Source: a virus. Taken from it: a DNA stretch of 64,000 bases. Each line of letters begins with the position of its first letter. Positions within the stretch are counted from its first letter, which is position 1. The stretch lies in IMG/VR virus record IMGVR_UViG_3300010413_000020, positions 1 to 64,000 of that record; one strand, 5' to 3'. The notes below the pieces were generated by a model. It was not told the origin of the DNA. It saw only the letters and a list, made by a program, of their open reading frames with translations, and made no database searches. A program made the position numbers and the translations under genes. Below are positions 27,264 through 36,142 of this stretch, one piece after another.

Positions 27264-27964
27264 CGATGGAAACACGCCAACAACAAGATTTAGAACTCTG
27301 GAAAGAGTGGCGAAAAGATAATAGTCCTACTACGCTGAATAAGTTAATGAATCGATTAAACCCTTTGATTCATCGGGAAGTAAATAAATGGCAATATACC
27401 GTTCCTCCTGCGGCACTAGTTTCTAAAGGGCGAATTCTTACGGTTGAAGCATTAAAATCATATGACCCTAATAAGGGAGCTGCCATAGGTACTCACGTAA
27501 CAAGTCGTCTTCGAAAGTTATCTCGTTTCGCTTATCCGTTTCAAAATGTTGCAAGGATGCCAGAAAATAAGCAGTTACTTTATAATACTTTTGAAGGAGC
27601 GCGTACTCGTCTTTATGATAATTTGGGACGGGAACCCACGGTAGACGAGATTTCTGATGAATTAGCCTGGACTCCTAAAAAAGTTCAGGATTTTCAAAAG
27701 TCTTTTGGGCGAAGAGAATTAGTCGAATCGGAAGGGGCATTTCAAGACGAACATTCTGACGAAGCACCACTTGTGGATTTTTATTATCATGGATTGTCTC
27801 CTGAAGATAAACTTCTTTTTCAGGATATAACAGGGTATGGTGGCACCAAACCGTTAAATAATGATGAACTGCGTCGAAAATACAAATACACACAAGGACA
27901 ATTGAGTTATAAAAAACGTAAATTTACTGAGCAAATACAGGTAATACAAACAGGTAGAATTTAA
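27260..27964 (+). CDS. Sigma-70-like factor embedded in the tail cluster
   Basis: 234 residues, ATGA overlap with the hub gene. Region 2-like features: L-N-P-L-I-H-R-E-V-N-K-W, then L-T-V-E-A-L-K-S-Y-D-P-N-K-G and T-H-V-T-S-R-L-R-K-L-S-R. These are followed by a region 3-like segment L-G-R-E-P-T-V-D-E-I-S-D-E-L-A-W, the signature of sigma factors. The C-terminal 60 residues contain a helix-turn-helix-like L-N-N-D-E-L-R-R-K-Y-K-Y-T region that may replace region 4. It could redirect host RNA polymerase, or act in the virion. Conserved region 2.3/2.4 aromatics are reduced, so promoter melting ability is uncertain. Confidence 0.7.
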   Translation: MTMETRQQQDLELWKEWRKDNSPTTLNKLMNRLNPLIHREVNKWQYTVPPAALVSKGRILTVEALKSYDPNKGAAIGTHVTSRLRKLSRFAYPFQNVARMPENKQLLYNTFEGARTRLYDNLGREPTVDEISDELAWTPKKVQDFQKSFGRRELVESEGAFQDEHSDEAPLVDFYYHGLSPEDKLLFQDITGYGGTKPLNNDELRRKYKYTQGQLSYKKRKFTEQIQVIQTGRI

Positions 27965-29385
27965 TGGGTAAAGGGTTAACCGAGGAACAGAAGGCAACAT
28001 ATAATCAGTTACAAGAACTGATGCCTACCGATTTGATTCCTGGATATACGGTAGCCGATGCGGGGAATCTCGATCCTGAGTCCGCATTTCTTAAGGGGAT
28101 GAAAAAATTCTCTGAGGAATTGGGAAAAAATGCGTATGCTTATTACAATTTCGATATCAGTAAGCGAGGAATAAAGCGTACTCGGCGCGTCTCTAAAAAA
28201 ATTTTAAGCGCCGAAGGTTTTCCTCCTTGGGTAAATGTTACATATGCCTACCCGGCTCCTCGTTCTTTCCATTCTTGGTTAAACGGTGATCGACCTGTAA
28301 AACATTTTATTTTCCACTCTTTTGGACATGGTTGGATGGCTTCTTGGTCTGCCAAATCTAAATCATGGGTAGGTTGGATGAATAGTAAGAAGAATGGCAG
28401 AGGTGTAGAGGCATATGAATTTGAAGGACGCACTGTTTATATTTGTAAGGGTTCTGATCCGGAAACATTAGCTCACTTCCAAAGATTTAGTGCGGGATTA
28501 GGAACTGCTTTAGCGTTTACATCAGGTGTAGCCCCTAATTTTTTCATTGACCGTGCGGGCAATTTAGTCGTTATCGGAAACTGTAATGATATACAGATTG
28601 CCTCGAATAGATTGGACCGTTTTGGTGTATCCGTAGAACTAGAAGAAGCATTTTATGTTGAACAGGATACATCTGGGTCAGCGAATAAAGCTAAATTCGA
28701 TGGAGGTGGTAATCCTAGAGGGATTGGAGGACCAAACAGTAATATTAAATATTTTACCTATTCCCCCCAACAGTTATTTACTTTAAGTATTATTTGTAAA
28801 AAACTCGAGTCAGTTTATGAACCCTTGAGGGAAAGGAATGTTGTTTTTGTAGATCGTACTGCTACTTGGCAAAATACTCCTCCAGGGTATGCAATGCATG
28901 ATTTTATTAGCCAGGGGGTAGATAAAAAAACGGGCAGACCTAAAGGACATTTTGATATTTCACCCCAGTTTAAAACTCAAGAGCTTTGGGATGCATTTTT
29001 TAGGTTAGTAGACAGCCATCATCATATTGATTCAAATAATACCTTTAGACCTCCTCAACGATATCAGGATATGGGCGAATCTTATACTACTAAACCATTA
29101 GCTGAGGATACCCTTACAGCAATGACTGAACGGTTATTACAAGAAGCTAAGGATCAAGGTTTCGCCTCTGAACGTGCGAATAATTTGATTAACGCGGATA
29201 AAAATTCTCAAAATACTTCAACGGGAACTGCGGCAGCTAAGGAGTCATTACGATTATCTCAGCAGGTTGCTAATACTACAAATTTGGCGCAACAAACACA
29301 AGAAATTCCTGTTAGTCTTCCGGATGTAGATAATTTAGAAGAAGACGAGAGGGGCCAACAGGTGGGTTCTGATGATGTGTGGTAA
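27964..29385 (+). CDS. N-acetylmuramoyl-L-alanine amidase-like baseplate protein
   Basis: 473 residues. An amidase_2-like core is visible: H-F-I-F-H-S-F-G-H (first zinc histidine), N-F-F-I-D-R-A-G-N-L-V-V (typical D-x-x-G strand), G-V-S-V-E-L-E-E-A-F and G-H-F-D-I-S-P-Q-F (second ligand region, like H-x-D-P). About 100 residues precede the domain and about 120 low-complexity residues follow. Expected to cut the amide bond between muramic acid and the stem peptide, locally during infection given its place between hub and gp25-like genes. Ligand replacement in some positions makes activity uncertain. Confidence 0.65.
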   Translation: MGKGLTEEQKATYNQLQELMPTDLIPGYTVADAGNLDPESAFLKGMKKFSEELGKNAYAYYNFDISKRGIKRTRRVSKKILSAEGFPPWVNVTYAYPAPRSFHSWLNGDRPVKHFIFHSFGHGWMASWSAKSKSWVGWMNSKKNGRGVEAYEFEGRTVYICKGSDPETLAHFQRFSAGLGTALAFTSGVAPNFFIDRAGNLVVIGNCNDIQIASNRLDRFGVSVELEEAFYVEQDTSGSANKAKFDGGGNPRGIGGPNSNIKYFTYSPQQLFTLSIICKKLESVYEPLRERNVVFVDRTATWQNTPPGYAMHDFISQGVDKKTGRPKGHFDISPQFKTQELWDAFFRLVDSHHHIDSNNTFRPPQRYQDMGESYTTKPLAEDTLTAMTERLLQEAKDQGFASERANNLINADKNSQNTSTGTAAAKESLRLSQQVANTTNLAQQTQEIPVSLPDVDNLEEDERGQQVGSDDVW

Positions 29386-29387
29386 TA

Positions 29388-29822
29388 ATGGCAAAATATG
29401 ATGTACATTTTCAGCCGGTTCCTGCGAGTGAAGTTAAAGGTTTCAAGTGCTTTGAATTTGGATTTGAAGCAGCTTTAAAAGTTAGTGGGCCGCAAGCTCT
29501 CGTGAATCGATGGGTTAAAACCTTAATGACGCCTAAGGGGAGTGACCCTTTAGACCCAACTTATGGTACAGTCTTTGGAAGATTGGTTGGATCGAATATA
29601 CCGGGAGTTAACACTGATATACAAGATTTAGTTAGTATAGCGGTGGATGACGCTAACGAACAAGTTCGGCAACAAGATGTTGCGGGATTTTTCCCGGATA
29701 ATGAACGATTATTAAGTGCAGAGATAATTGATTTTGTAGAAGGGGCTGATGGTTTTGAGGTTTGGGTTAGAATAAAAAACATGGCGGAGGAAGCTATTAC
29801 GTTCCGTCTGGTTAACGTGTAG
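29388..29822 (+). CDS. gp25-like baseplate wedge protein
   Basis: 144 residues from the ATG at 29388. It matches the gpW/gp25 lysozyme-like wedge family in size and pattern: a segment near residue 45 with P-K-G-S-D-P-L-D-P-T-Y-G, the conserved loop of this family, then an acidic helix and two C-terminal beta strands (G-F-E-V-W-V-R-I; I-T-F-R-L-V). It is directly followed by the baseplate J gene, as usual in contractile-tail clusters. Confidence 0.75.
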   Translation: MAKYDVHFQPVPASEVKGFKCFEFGFEAALKVSGPQALVNRWVKTLMTPKGSDPLDPTYGTVFGRLVGSNIPGVNTDIQDLVSIAVDDANEQVRQQDVAGFFPDNERLLSAEIIDFVEGADGFEVWVRIKNMAEEAITFRLVNV

Positions 29823-29831
29823 GAAAACAAG

Positions 29832-31985
29832 ATGCCTGACTATGTAATAACACAAAAGGATCTCCGTGATGCTGAAGCTTTCTTAGTTGAATTTCAGTCT
29901 GAGAAAGTACCTGAAGCTAACCTTGAAAAGGGTGGGGCAGTAAGAGATATTCTTATTAAAGGGTTTACTTACCTCTACGCATTCTTGCGTGGAGAAATAG
30001 ATCGAGTGGCGGCTCGTCAGTCTCTTATTCGGATACAAGAGGACCTTACTGATGATGATGATATTGCACAAGCTGTAGATGAAATTCTTTCGAATTGGTT
30101 TATTACGCGAAAGGGCGGGCAAAAAGCTAGGATAACAGCAAGGTTACATTTTAACGAAAAAAGAGATATTAGTATTCCACTTTCTTCACGTTTTTGGAGG
30201 ACTAACGCAATCGTATTTTATGTGGATGCTGAAATTGATCCGTACGTGATTCCCGAGAGTTCGATGTTGCCTGTCTTTGACAGTTCGGGAACTGTTATTG
30301 ATTATGTAATAGATGTCCCCATGATAGCCGCGCTTAATGGGGAAGGCTATAATATCGAACCAGGTAAGTTCGTGCGTATTCAAGTTCCGGGCGGTCTTCC
30401 ATTTTTTAGTTATGCCGAGAATACTGAAACGTCTAGCGGTGGAAAAAATATTGAGAGTACTAGCGAATTAATCGAGCGGGCGGATACTGCTATTGCTGTT
30501 CGCAATTTGATTAACAATCGGTCATGTGACGCTACGTTACAGGAAGAGTTTCCGGAAATCATTGATACGCTTACCATCGGTATGGGGGAGGCGGAAATGG
30601 TTCGTGACCGCCGAACAGAAATTGCTAAACATATACGTTTACATACTGGAGGACATTACGACACTTATGTAGGGCTAGATCTAGTTACTGTAGAAGAAAA
30701 TCTCACAATAGGTGGTTTCTTTTACCGTCCGGATAATATCATAAATGTTTTTAGAGACCCGCTACTCACCTATGGTGATGGTACACCGGGATCAGGGCAG
30801 ACTTTTACATCCTTGGGTGTTGAAGCAGGACATATTTTATACTTGCGAGATGGTATTATCGGAGCACCTCGAGGATTTGTTATTGTTAACGTAGATGATC
30901 ATGAACTTCACGTTAGTGAGTATACTCCCTTTGTAGAAGCGACGGATGAAAAAGACCCTACTGAAAACGCCGTATTGTACTCAATTGGGTGGTACGGTCC
31001 CGACTTTGAAGATATTCCTTTTGCTCCTGGTATTTATTCTCGCACAGCACAGCAGAGCACTGATCCAGACTATGAAGCGGTTCCTTGGGGTACCTCAAGA
31101 AGGATTCAACAGCCGGGTAAAGTTGTTTTAAGCGGCAAACCCGTACAAGATATATCTTGGGTTGAACTCACTGACCCGGATGGCTCTATGTCAAGTCTTA
31201 CAGACCCATCCACAGGTACTATTATTTTTCAAAGTAGAGTTAATTATCCTCCGTCAGAGCAGGCTGACCCCGCCTATACTGAATATCAATTCTCTGTATT
31301 GAATCCTGAAAAGTCGCAGTCAATGGAGGCGGTTAATATTATTGATGTCGGATATACTCACACTCTTCCCAACCCTCCGGGTGTACCAAATCATGGGGTT
31401 TTCGATGGGAAAAACCTACGTGTCGTATATTCGACGCTTAGAGGATTTAGTAATATACATGATTACGTTGTAAATCGAACCCATCGGGTTGCAGCGGCCA
31501 ATCATCTGTTGCGGGCCCGACACCCTATTTGGATTGAAATACATTTGCCCTATCGTATGTCAGATGTTGCTACAGGAAGTTTAGATGAAGACGCTGCGGC
31601 TATTGCGTTAGCCAATTATATTAACAATTTTAATCCTAATGATACTTTGGATTTATCGGACATCCAGACATCATTTCGGGTTTCTAATCCTGAAGTTGGG
31701 GCTTCATTTCCTCCTGAAATTCATTACTATCTTCAAGCTCCGGATGGGCAAATAGTTGAATTTTCAACTAATGATATAATTTCAATTTTTATGTCAGACA
31801 CAAATTCTGTTAGTTTGGAGAACAGCGCGGATATTACACCGCCACCGGATTTAATACAGCGAGGTATTACACAAATAATTACAAAAGAAGACTTGGCTGA
31901 TTGGTTCAATTATGTGGGTATTTCTAATAGAACAGTACAGTATCGAGCTACCCAGGAACTTATAACGTTTGTATTGAGGAATTAA
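29832..31985 (+). CDS. Baseplate J-like (gp6-type) wedge protein
   Basis: 717 residues. N-terminal helical domain; a central part with S-S-G-G-K-N-I-E-S-T-S-E-L-I-E-R-A-D-T-A-I, typical of the baseplate J family; and a C-terminal domain with L-D-E-D-A-A-A-I-A-L-A-N-Y-I-N. Adjacent gp25-like protein confirms the wedge module. The middle 250 residues are an insertion relative to small P2-type J proteins, as in larger myophages. Confidence 0.8.
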   Translation: MPDYVITQKDLRDAEAFLVEFQSEKVPEANLEKGGAVRDILIKGFTYLYAFLRGEIDRVAARQSLIRIQEDLTDDDDIAQAVDEILSNWFITRKGGQKARITARLHFNEKRDISIPLSSRFWRTNAIVFYVDAEIDPYVIPESSMLPVFDSSGTVIDYVIDVPMIAALNGEGYNIEPGKFVRIQVPGGLPFFSYAENTETSSGGKNIESTSELIERADTAIAVRNLINNRSCDATLQEEFPEIIDTLTIGMGEAEMVRDRRTEIAKHIRLHTGGHYDTYVGLDLVTVEENLTIGGFFYRPDNIINVFRDPLLTYGDGTPGSGQTFTSLGVEAGHILYLRDGIIGAPRGFVIVNVDDHELHVSEYTPFVEATDEKDPTENAVLYSIGWYGPDFEDIPFAPGIYSRTAQQSTDPDYEAVPWGTSRRIQQPGKVVLSGKPVQDISWVELTDPDGSMSSLTDPSTGTIIFQSRVNYPPSEQADPAYTEYQFSVLNPEKSQSMEAVNIIDVGYTHTLPNPPGVPNHGVFDGKNLRVVYSTLRGFSNIHDYVVNRTHRVAAANHLLRARHPIWIEIHLPYRMSDVATGSLDEDAAAIALANYINNFNPNDTLDLSDIQTSFRVSNPEVGASFPPEIHYYLQAPDGQIVEFSTNDIISIFMSDTNSVSLENSADITPPPDLIQRGITQIITKEDLADWFNYVGISNRTVQYRATQELITFVLRN

Positions 31986-31986
31986 A

Positions 31987-32373
31987 ATGCCACTCGATAT
32001 CGGAGATAAACATTCTACTCTTTTTCGAGGATTGTCCGGATTTTGGCAAAAGTTTTTTAAGGACGCTCCCGATATTGAGGCCTATTACCAGGCGGCAGAA
32101 ATTTATCTTGGTCAGGCATATTTGGATCTCTTAGGGGCAATACTTAATATCGGAGTTGTTGATACTCCTATTTTCAACAAAGAATATTGGAAACTTTTTG
32201 TTATTAAAGAGAATGAAGTCAATTTCAAACAGGGTATTACCCTTGCTGATGATAGATATATTTATGATATGCCGGGGGATATTGTTATAATACTATTTTT
32301 GAACCTGAAGTATTACTTGAACGGGGTAAGAACTTTGATGTTGAAGATAATGACGGGTACATTAGGTTTGTAG
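31987..32373 (+). CDS. N-terminal fragment of broken tail protein
   Basis: 128 codons. The first 100 residues are plausible (F-W-Q-K-F-F-K-D-A-P-D-I-E-A-Y-Y, as at the start of many long-tail baseplate proteins). The last 30 (I-I-L-F-L-N-L-K-Y-Y-L-N) are out-of-frame readthrough past the shift. See the parent entry covering 31987-33459. Confidence 0.6.
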   Translation: MPLDIGDKHSTLFRGLSGFWQKFFKDAPDIEAYYQAAEIYLGQAYLDLLGAILNIGVVDTPIFNKEYWKLFVIKENEVNFKQGITLADDRYIYDMPGDIVIILFLNLKYYLNGVRTLMLKIMTGTLGL

Positions 32374-32429
32374 ATGACCCATTTAAGGGAGTACAAGACA
32401 TTGAGGGTAACTGGTTACCTACGCCAGGA

Positions 32430-33425
32430 GTGGCTTGGAGAAGTGTACGAATACAGGTAGGCAATCAATTTACTGATACGGAAAAAACAGGGTCATGGGA
32501 AGATGATTTAGGAATTCGTCGAGGGGATGACCTTCGTATTTTAGCACACCAAGGAACACTTTTACGAGAAGGTTTTAGTGGACAGCCAACTGAAGGATCT
32601 TTCAATTTTTTAGGTCCTGGTAGTTATACGTTCACAGCTACTGATGTTGGTGTCTGTAGCCCCGGAGATGTTATACGTGTCTATAATACTCCATCTCCTG
32701 AAGAGCAGTTTAACGGATATTATATTGTAAAAGAAATTTTATCCCCAAATCAGGTTAGTCTGGAAGATACTGCGTTTATTCCTTGGGTGCCCAGTTTGAT
32801 TGGACTGAATTGGAGACAGTACCGTTCTATATACTTTGATGAAACTTTTAAAGATTATGAGGTAGAATATTTTGAGAATGGGCAAATCGTTGGACCTGCA
32901 GATAATCCTATTCCCTTAGAGTTTGGTTCACCCCTTGTTTATGCAATCGTGAGAGATGTAGCGAATCCAGATGTTATAGGATACCCGGTTAACTATACTG
33001 CTACTGCTCCTTATCCAAGCACGGATTTGGGTGTAAAACATATTATTCCTGGTTCTGTAACTGTTTTTGCGTACAACGCATTAGGCATAACGGTAGAAGA
33101 GGGTGTTGATTACACTATCGATTATTGGCGTGGAATACTTTATCAAATTTCAGATTGGAATGTCATTAGTTCTTTAGGCACTTGTAGTTTTCAATACCGC
33201 CAAGAAGTCATGTTGGCTGCTGGAGGAATTCCTACAGAAAAAACTACAGGACTTGTTAAACAAGTTTCTTATTGGGTGCCTGAAGTTTTAGTTGATCGCT
33301 TCACCCTCTGGTATGATTACGGTTCTCTATTGAATCGTTTTGAATCGTTTCGATGCATCTTCGGAGCATTATCGTGCATTTCTTCGAGGGATTATGCACC
33401 TATACATGATGGGTCCAATTCTTGA
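32430..33425 (+). CDS. Middle fragment of broken tail protein
   Basis: 331 codons if a GTG at 32430 is taken, but coding in this frame is clear from about 32287 without any start codon, so it continues the preceding fragment. Beta-rich (G-S-Y-T-F-T-A-T-D-V-G-V). The last 25 codons follow the 10-bp duplication and look non-coding (C-I-F-G-A-L-S-C-I-S-S). See the parent entry. Confidence 0.6.
   Translation: MAWRSVRIQVGNQFTDTEKTGSWEDDLGIRRGDDLRILAHQGTLLREGFSGQPTEGSFNFLGPGSYTFTATDVGVCSPGDVIRVYNTPSPEEQFNGYYIVKEILSPNQVSLEDTAFIPWVPSLIGLNWRQYRSIYFDETFKDYEVEYFENGQIVGPADNPIPLEFGSPLVYAIVRDVANPDVIGYPVNYTATAPYPSTDLGVKHIIPGSVTVFAYNALGITVEEGVDYTIDYWRGILYQISDWNVISSLGTCSFQYRQEVMLAAGGIPTEKTTGLVKQVSYWVPEVLVDRFTLWYDYGSLLNRFESFRCIFGALSCISSRDYAPIHDGSNS
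33331..33350 (+). repeat. Exact 10-bp tandem duplication causing frameshift
   Basis: TGAATCGTTT occurs twice head to tail. One copy gives an uninterrupted reading into the restored frame; two copies lead to a stop at 33423-33425. Confidence 0.85.
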
Positions 33426-33445
33426 AAGAATAGAGTCTGCGCTTA

Positions 33446-34924
33446 ATGTCGCCGCTTAAACTTGAAGGGGAAATACTTCAAGGATATGATGATGGGATCG
33501 TTGCAGAAGGTTCAGATGGTACGCTGGACGAAGTCGCGGTTACTTTCAACACTCCCTCTTATGTCTTCAGTGAACAAGATGTTGGTGGTTACATAGTCTT
33601 TCCTGATCCGTTAAGCGATATCAACAAAGGTAAATTCCGTATTCTAGAAGTCATCGATTCGAATACGGTATTGTTGGAAACTGAATTTGGATTTGTTTCG
33701 GAAACGCCGATTGATTGGATACTTACACACACTTATGAGAAGGTTGTAACAACAGATAAACGGACATATACATATCCCTTTTACGTTCCTATTCGCTCGG
33801 ATGTTCAAGATTCTGCTAATTTTGGAACATTAACATTCGAAGCGTTTGAACCCTTAACTATAGCCTTCACAGTTACCGATTATTTAGAAGACCCCCATTG
33901 GTGGCATAACAAACATATTCCTTCCATTTTATGGAAAGAGACTGTGGATGGGGACACTACGCCATCTTCGGCGTCGTTGGCACGTAGGTTAGCTACGACT
34001 CAGCTTTATGAAAACGTCATCGGCCCTGATGACGATTTAAAAATTGGTGACCCTGGATTTTTTATCGGGGCAGACGATGATGGAAATGTATTGACGCCTA
34101 CTCAGACACATGGCCCAAATATAGGTTCTCCTGCGCCTATATATCGACATACCGCAGCTTTTATTTTGTTCGACCGCTATGTCAAATTGCACATGTTTTT
34201 CATTGAGATACACGAAGACTTGGAACTGACCCGACAGTTCAAGGATGATTTGGAAGAACTAGTTCTCGTTGCTAAACCCTCTTACACATATCCCTTTGTG
34301 GAGAGCAATGAGGCTTTTCTGGACGAAATAGAACTCCATTTTGGCGGGGACGAAGATGGAAAATCTGATAGTTTAGTTTTAGCCAACAACGAATTGGTTA
34401 TTGGTGATTCCGCCTTTCCTTGGAGTATAGGAGATTATTACAAGTACGATATTTCTGTTCCTATTACTGTTCCTGGAGCTCCTGATCCTGTAACAGCAGG
34501 TTACTTTTTCACACTTCCGTTACCTAATCCTACAGATAGACCCCTGACGGTTAATATCAATGCTACTGTGGGGGGAAAACCAGTTTTAGAGGGGCGTGAT
34601 TACACTGTAAACTGGCTTAAGAGTTCTCCCAATGCCTGGAGGGTAACTGCGCTAACGGATTGGGATTCTGTTAGTCCATTGACTGTGACGATAGAATTGG
34701 CCGAGGTCGATAACGTTTCGTTAACTCCTATCCCGGACACTGTAATAGGTTGGACTCCCATTTTTATAGGCGGACTCAATCCTTTCTACATTCGTAATGG
34801 GGCGTTGGACCCAGATTCTCCTACATATGCCGCAGATTGGGCAGCAGTGAGAACGGAAAATATTGACCGTCCTTTAGAGCTTAAGATAGACATCGGAGGG
34901 GGACTACCCTATACTTATCCATAA
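33446..34924 (+). CDS. Putative baseplate/tail structural protein
   Basis: 492 residues, beginning with the ATG that overlaps the restored end of the preceding gene. Beta-rich with repeated Asp/Gly turns; contains P-H-W-W-H-N-K-H-I-P and G-D-E-D-G-K-S-D. It shares style (Y-T-V-N-W-L, R-D-Y-T) with the preceding protein (V-D-Y-T-I-D-Y-W), hinting at a common domain. Function is inferred from position only. Confidence 0.55.
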   Translation: MSPLKLEGEILQGYDDGIVAEGSDGTLDEVAVTFNTPSYVFSEQDVGGYIVFPDPLSDINKGKFRILEVIDSNTVLLETEFGFVSETPIDWILTHTYEKVVTTDKRTYTYPFYVPIRSDVQDSANFGTLTFEAFEPLTIAFTVTDYLEDPHWWHNKHIPSILWKETVDGDTTPSSASLARRLATTQLYENVIGPDDDLKIGDPGFFIGADDDGNVLTPTQTHGPNIGSPAPIYRHTAAFILFDRYVKLHMFFIEIHEDLELTRQFKDDLEELVLVAKPSYTYPFVESNEAFLDEIELHFGGDEDGKSDSLVLANNELVIGDSAFPWSIGDYYKYDISVPITVPGAPDPVTAGYFFTLPLPNPTDRPLTVNINATVGGKPVLEGRDYTVNWLKSSPNAWRVTALTDWDSVSPLTVTIELAEVDNVSLTPIPDTVIGWTPIFIGGLNPFYIRNGALDPDSPTYAADWAAVRTENIDRPLELKIDIGGGLPYTYP

Positions 34925-34961
34925 ACGTGGGACAAGTATTAGTAGATGAAAGAGGCAGTAG

Positions 34962-35525
34962 ATGAATTCTAATATGGGTTTTAAAGATTCTCTCGAATTG
35001 TTCGGGATTTTCGATATGAAAGTCTACGATATTCGCGACGGTAAACGTAAACGAATTCGTCATATACATAAACGCAATCAGATAACAAATCAGGGTCGGG
35101 AAGTTTTGTTAGACCTTATGCGTCCTGAAACTAATAATCCTGGAGATCCTGGAAGTTTACAGGAACAGAGTAAGATTTGGTCGTTGAGTGTGGGAACCAA
35201 TGATACTCCTCCAACGATTAACGACGATGATACAACGATGGTTCAGGTTTGGAAGTCTGCTTTTGTTCCTTTTTCTGAATGTCAAGTGATTGCAACCCCT
35301 CCTAATTTATTTTTACTTCAGATTGGTAAGACTCTTCCGCAGACTTCAGCGGTTGGTTCTACGTTAACTGAGGCGGGAGTTTTTACTAGAGGTGATGACG
35401 ACGACCCGGATGTAGCATCAGGGCGGAGGTTATATGCTCGTCAAATTTATCCTCCAATAATAAAAACAGTTACGATGACAATCGAATACGATTGGAAATT
35501 AGGTATCACGATTCAGGGTTCATAG
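34962..35525 (+). CDS. Tail fibre/wedge-associated hypothetical protein
   Basis: 187 residues. The pattern N-Q-G-R-E-V-L-L-D-L-M-R-P, then I-W-S-L-S-V-G-T-N-D-T-P-P and T-L-T-E-A-G-V-F-T, is common in small phage fibre-connector proteins that begin with a free-standing helix and continue as a beta domain. Start ATG at 34962 (AGAGGCAG upstream). Confidence 0.6.
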   Translation: MNSNMGFKDSLELFGIFDMKVYDIRDGKRKRIRHIHKRNQITNQGREVLLDLMRPETNNPGDPGSLQEQSKIWSLSVGTNDTPPTINDDDTTMVQVWKSAFVPFSECQVIATPPNLFLLQIGKTLPQTSAVGSTLTEAGVFTRGDDDDPDVASGRRLYARQIYPPIIKTVTMTIEYDWKLGITIQGS

Positions 35526-35536
35526 GAGAAAGTTCG

Positions 35537-36142
35537 ATGGCAAAACAACGAATAGATTTTGAACATGGCGGACCAATAACTGGTGACTCTGGAGAACGAG
35601 GTGATACCGCAATAGGCGAAGATTCTATTAAGCCCACTAACGACGGCGAAAGTGCTGTTGCATCTAATTTCAATCGTCCTGGTGAAAATGTGCGGCAACG
35701 TACCGAGAGATTACGTGACGCCGGGGAAAATCAAATGTACCTCCAGGACCAAATGAAATGGATTATTACGGCAGGGCGGGCGGATGGTTATGCCAACGGT
35801 GAACCGATTCCTGGAGTAGAAAATTGGGACCCGATGACTGGTATTTTTGAAATTACCGAGAATTTGGTTCTCCAACCATTGAATACCCCTAAAGAAGATT
35901 TGCAGGAGACAAAAGAGTGGACCTTTACCGGGACTCCTGATGCTGTGGTTTCAGTTAAACCGCTTTTAGATGGAGTTGATGCTTATAAATCTAAAAGAGC
36001 GTATAACCACGCTAATCTTCTTCAGGTGGTATGGTTGGAGGCTGATCCCGGTGATTTGTCTGGGGCGGTCGTAGCGGGTTACTGTGATGTAACAGTAGAG
36101 ATGATGGACAAACTCAAGTTTCTCATATTCAGACGGCATTGA
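35537..36142 (+). CDS. Fibre protein, N-terminal part before a frame change
   Basis: 201 codons from the ATG at 35537 (AGGAGAAAG upstream). Gly/Asp-rich N-terminus, then R-Q-R-T-E-R-L-R-D-A and a helical segment, as in fibre attachment domains. After about 36100 the frame reads M-M-D-K-L-K-F-L-I-F-R-R-H, which looks non-coding. The -1 frame continues smoothly as D-D-G-Q-T-Q-V-S-H-I-Q-T-A-L-N into the next gene. The intact product would be one fibre protein of about 680 residues. Confidence 0.6.
   Translation: MAKQRIDFEHGGPITGDSGERGDTAIGEDSIKPTNDGESAVASNFNRPGENVRQRTERLRDAGENQMYLQDQMKWIITAGRADGYANGEPIPGVENWDPMTGIFEITENLVLQPLNTPKEDLQETKEWTFTGTPDAVVSVKPLLDGVDAYKSKRAYNHANLLQVVWLEADPGDLSGAVVAGYCDVTVEMMDKLKFLIFRRH

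Larger units (their letters stand above)
31987..33459 (+). pseudogene. Baseplate/tail protein gene broken by two frame changes
   Basis: Three consecutive coding frames read as one protein if corrected. Frame 1 codes well to about 32290 (Y-D-M-P-G-D-I-V). A -1 shift then continues as N-T-I-F-E-P-E-V-L-L-E-R-G-K through 33345. There an exact 10-bp tandem duplication (TGAATCGTTT at 33331-33340 and 33341-33350) shifts the frame again. Removing one copy restores N-R-F-D-A-S-S-E-H-Y-R-A-F-L-R-G-I-M up to TAA at 33457-33459, which overlaps the next start in normal phage fashion. Intact size would be about 490 residues. Causes could be real mutation, phase variation, programmed shifting or assembly error. 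Confidence 0.7.
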
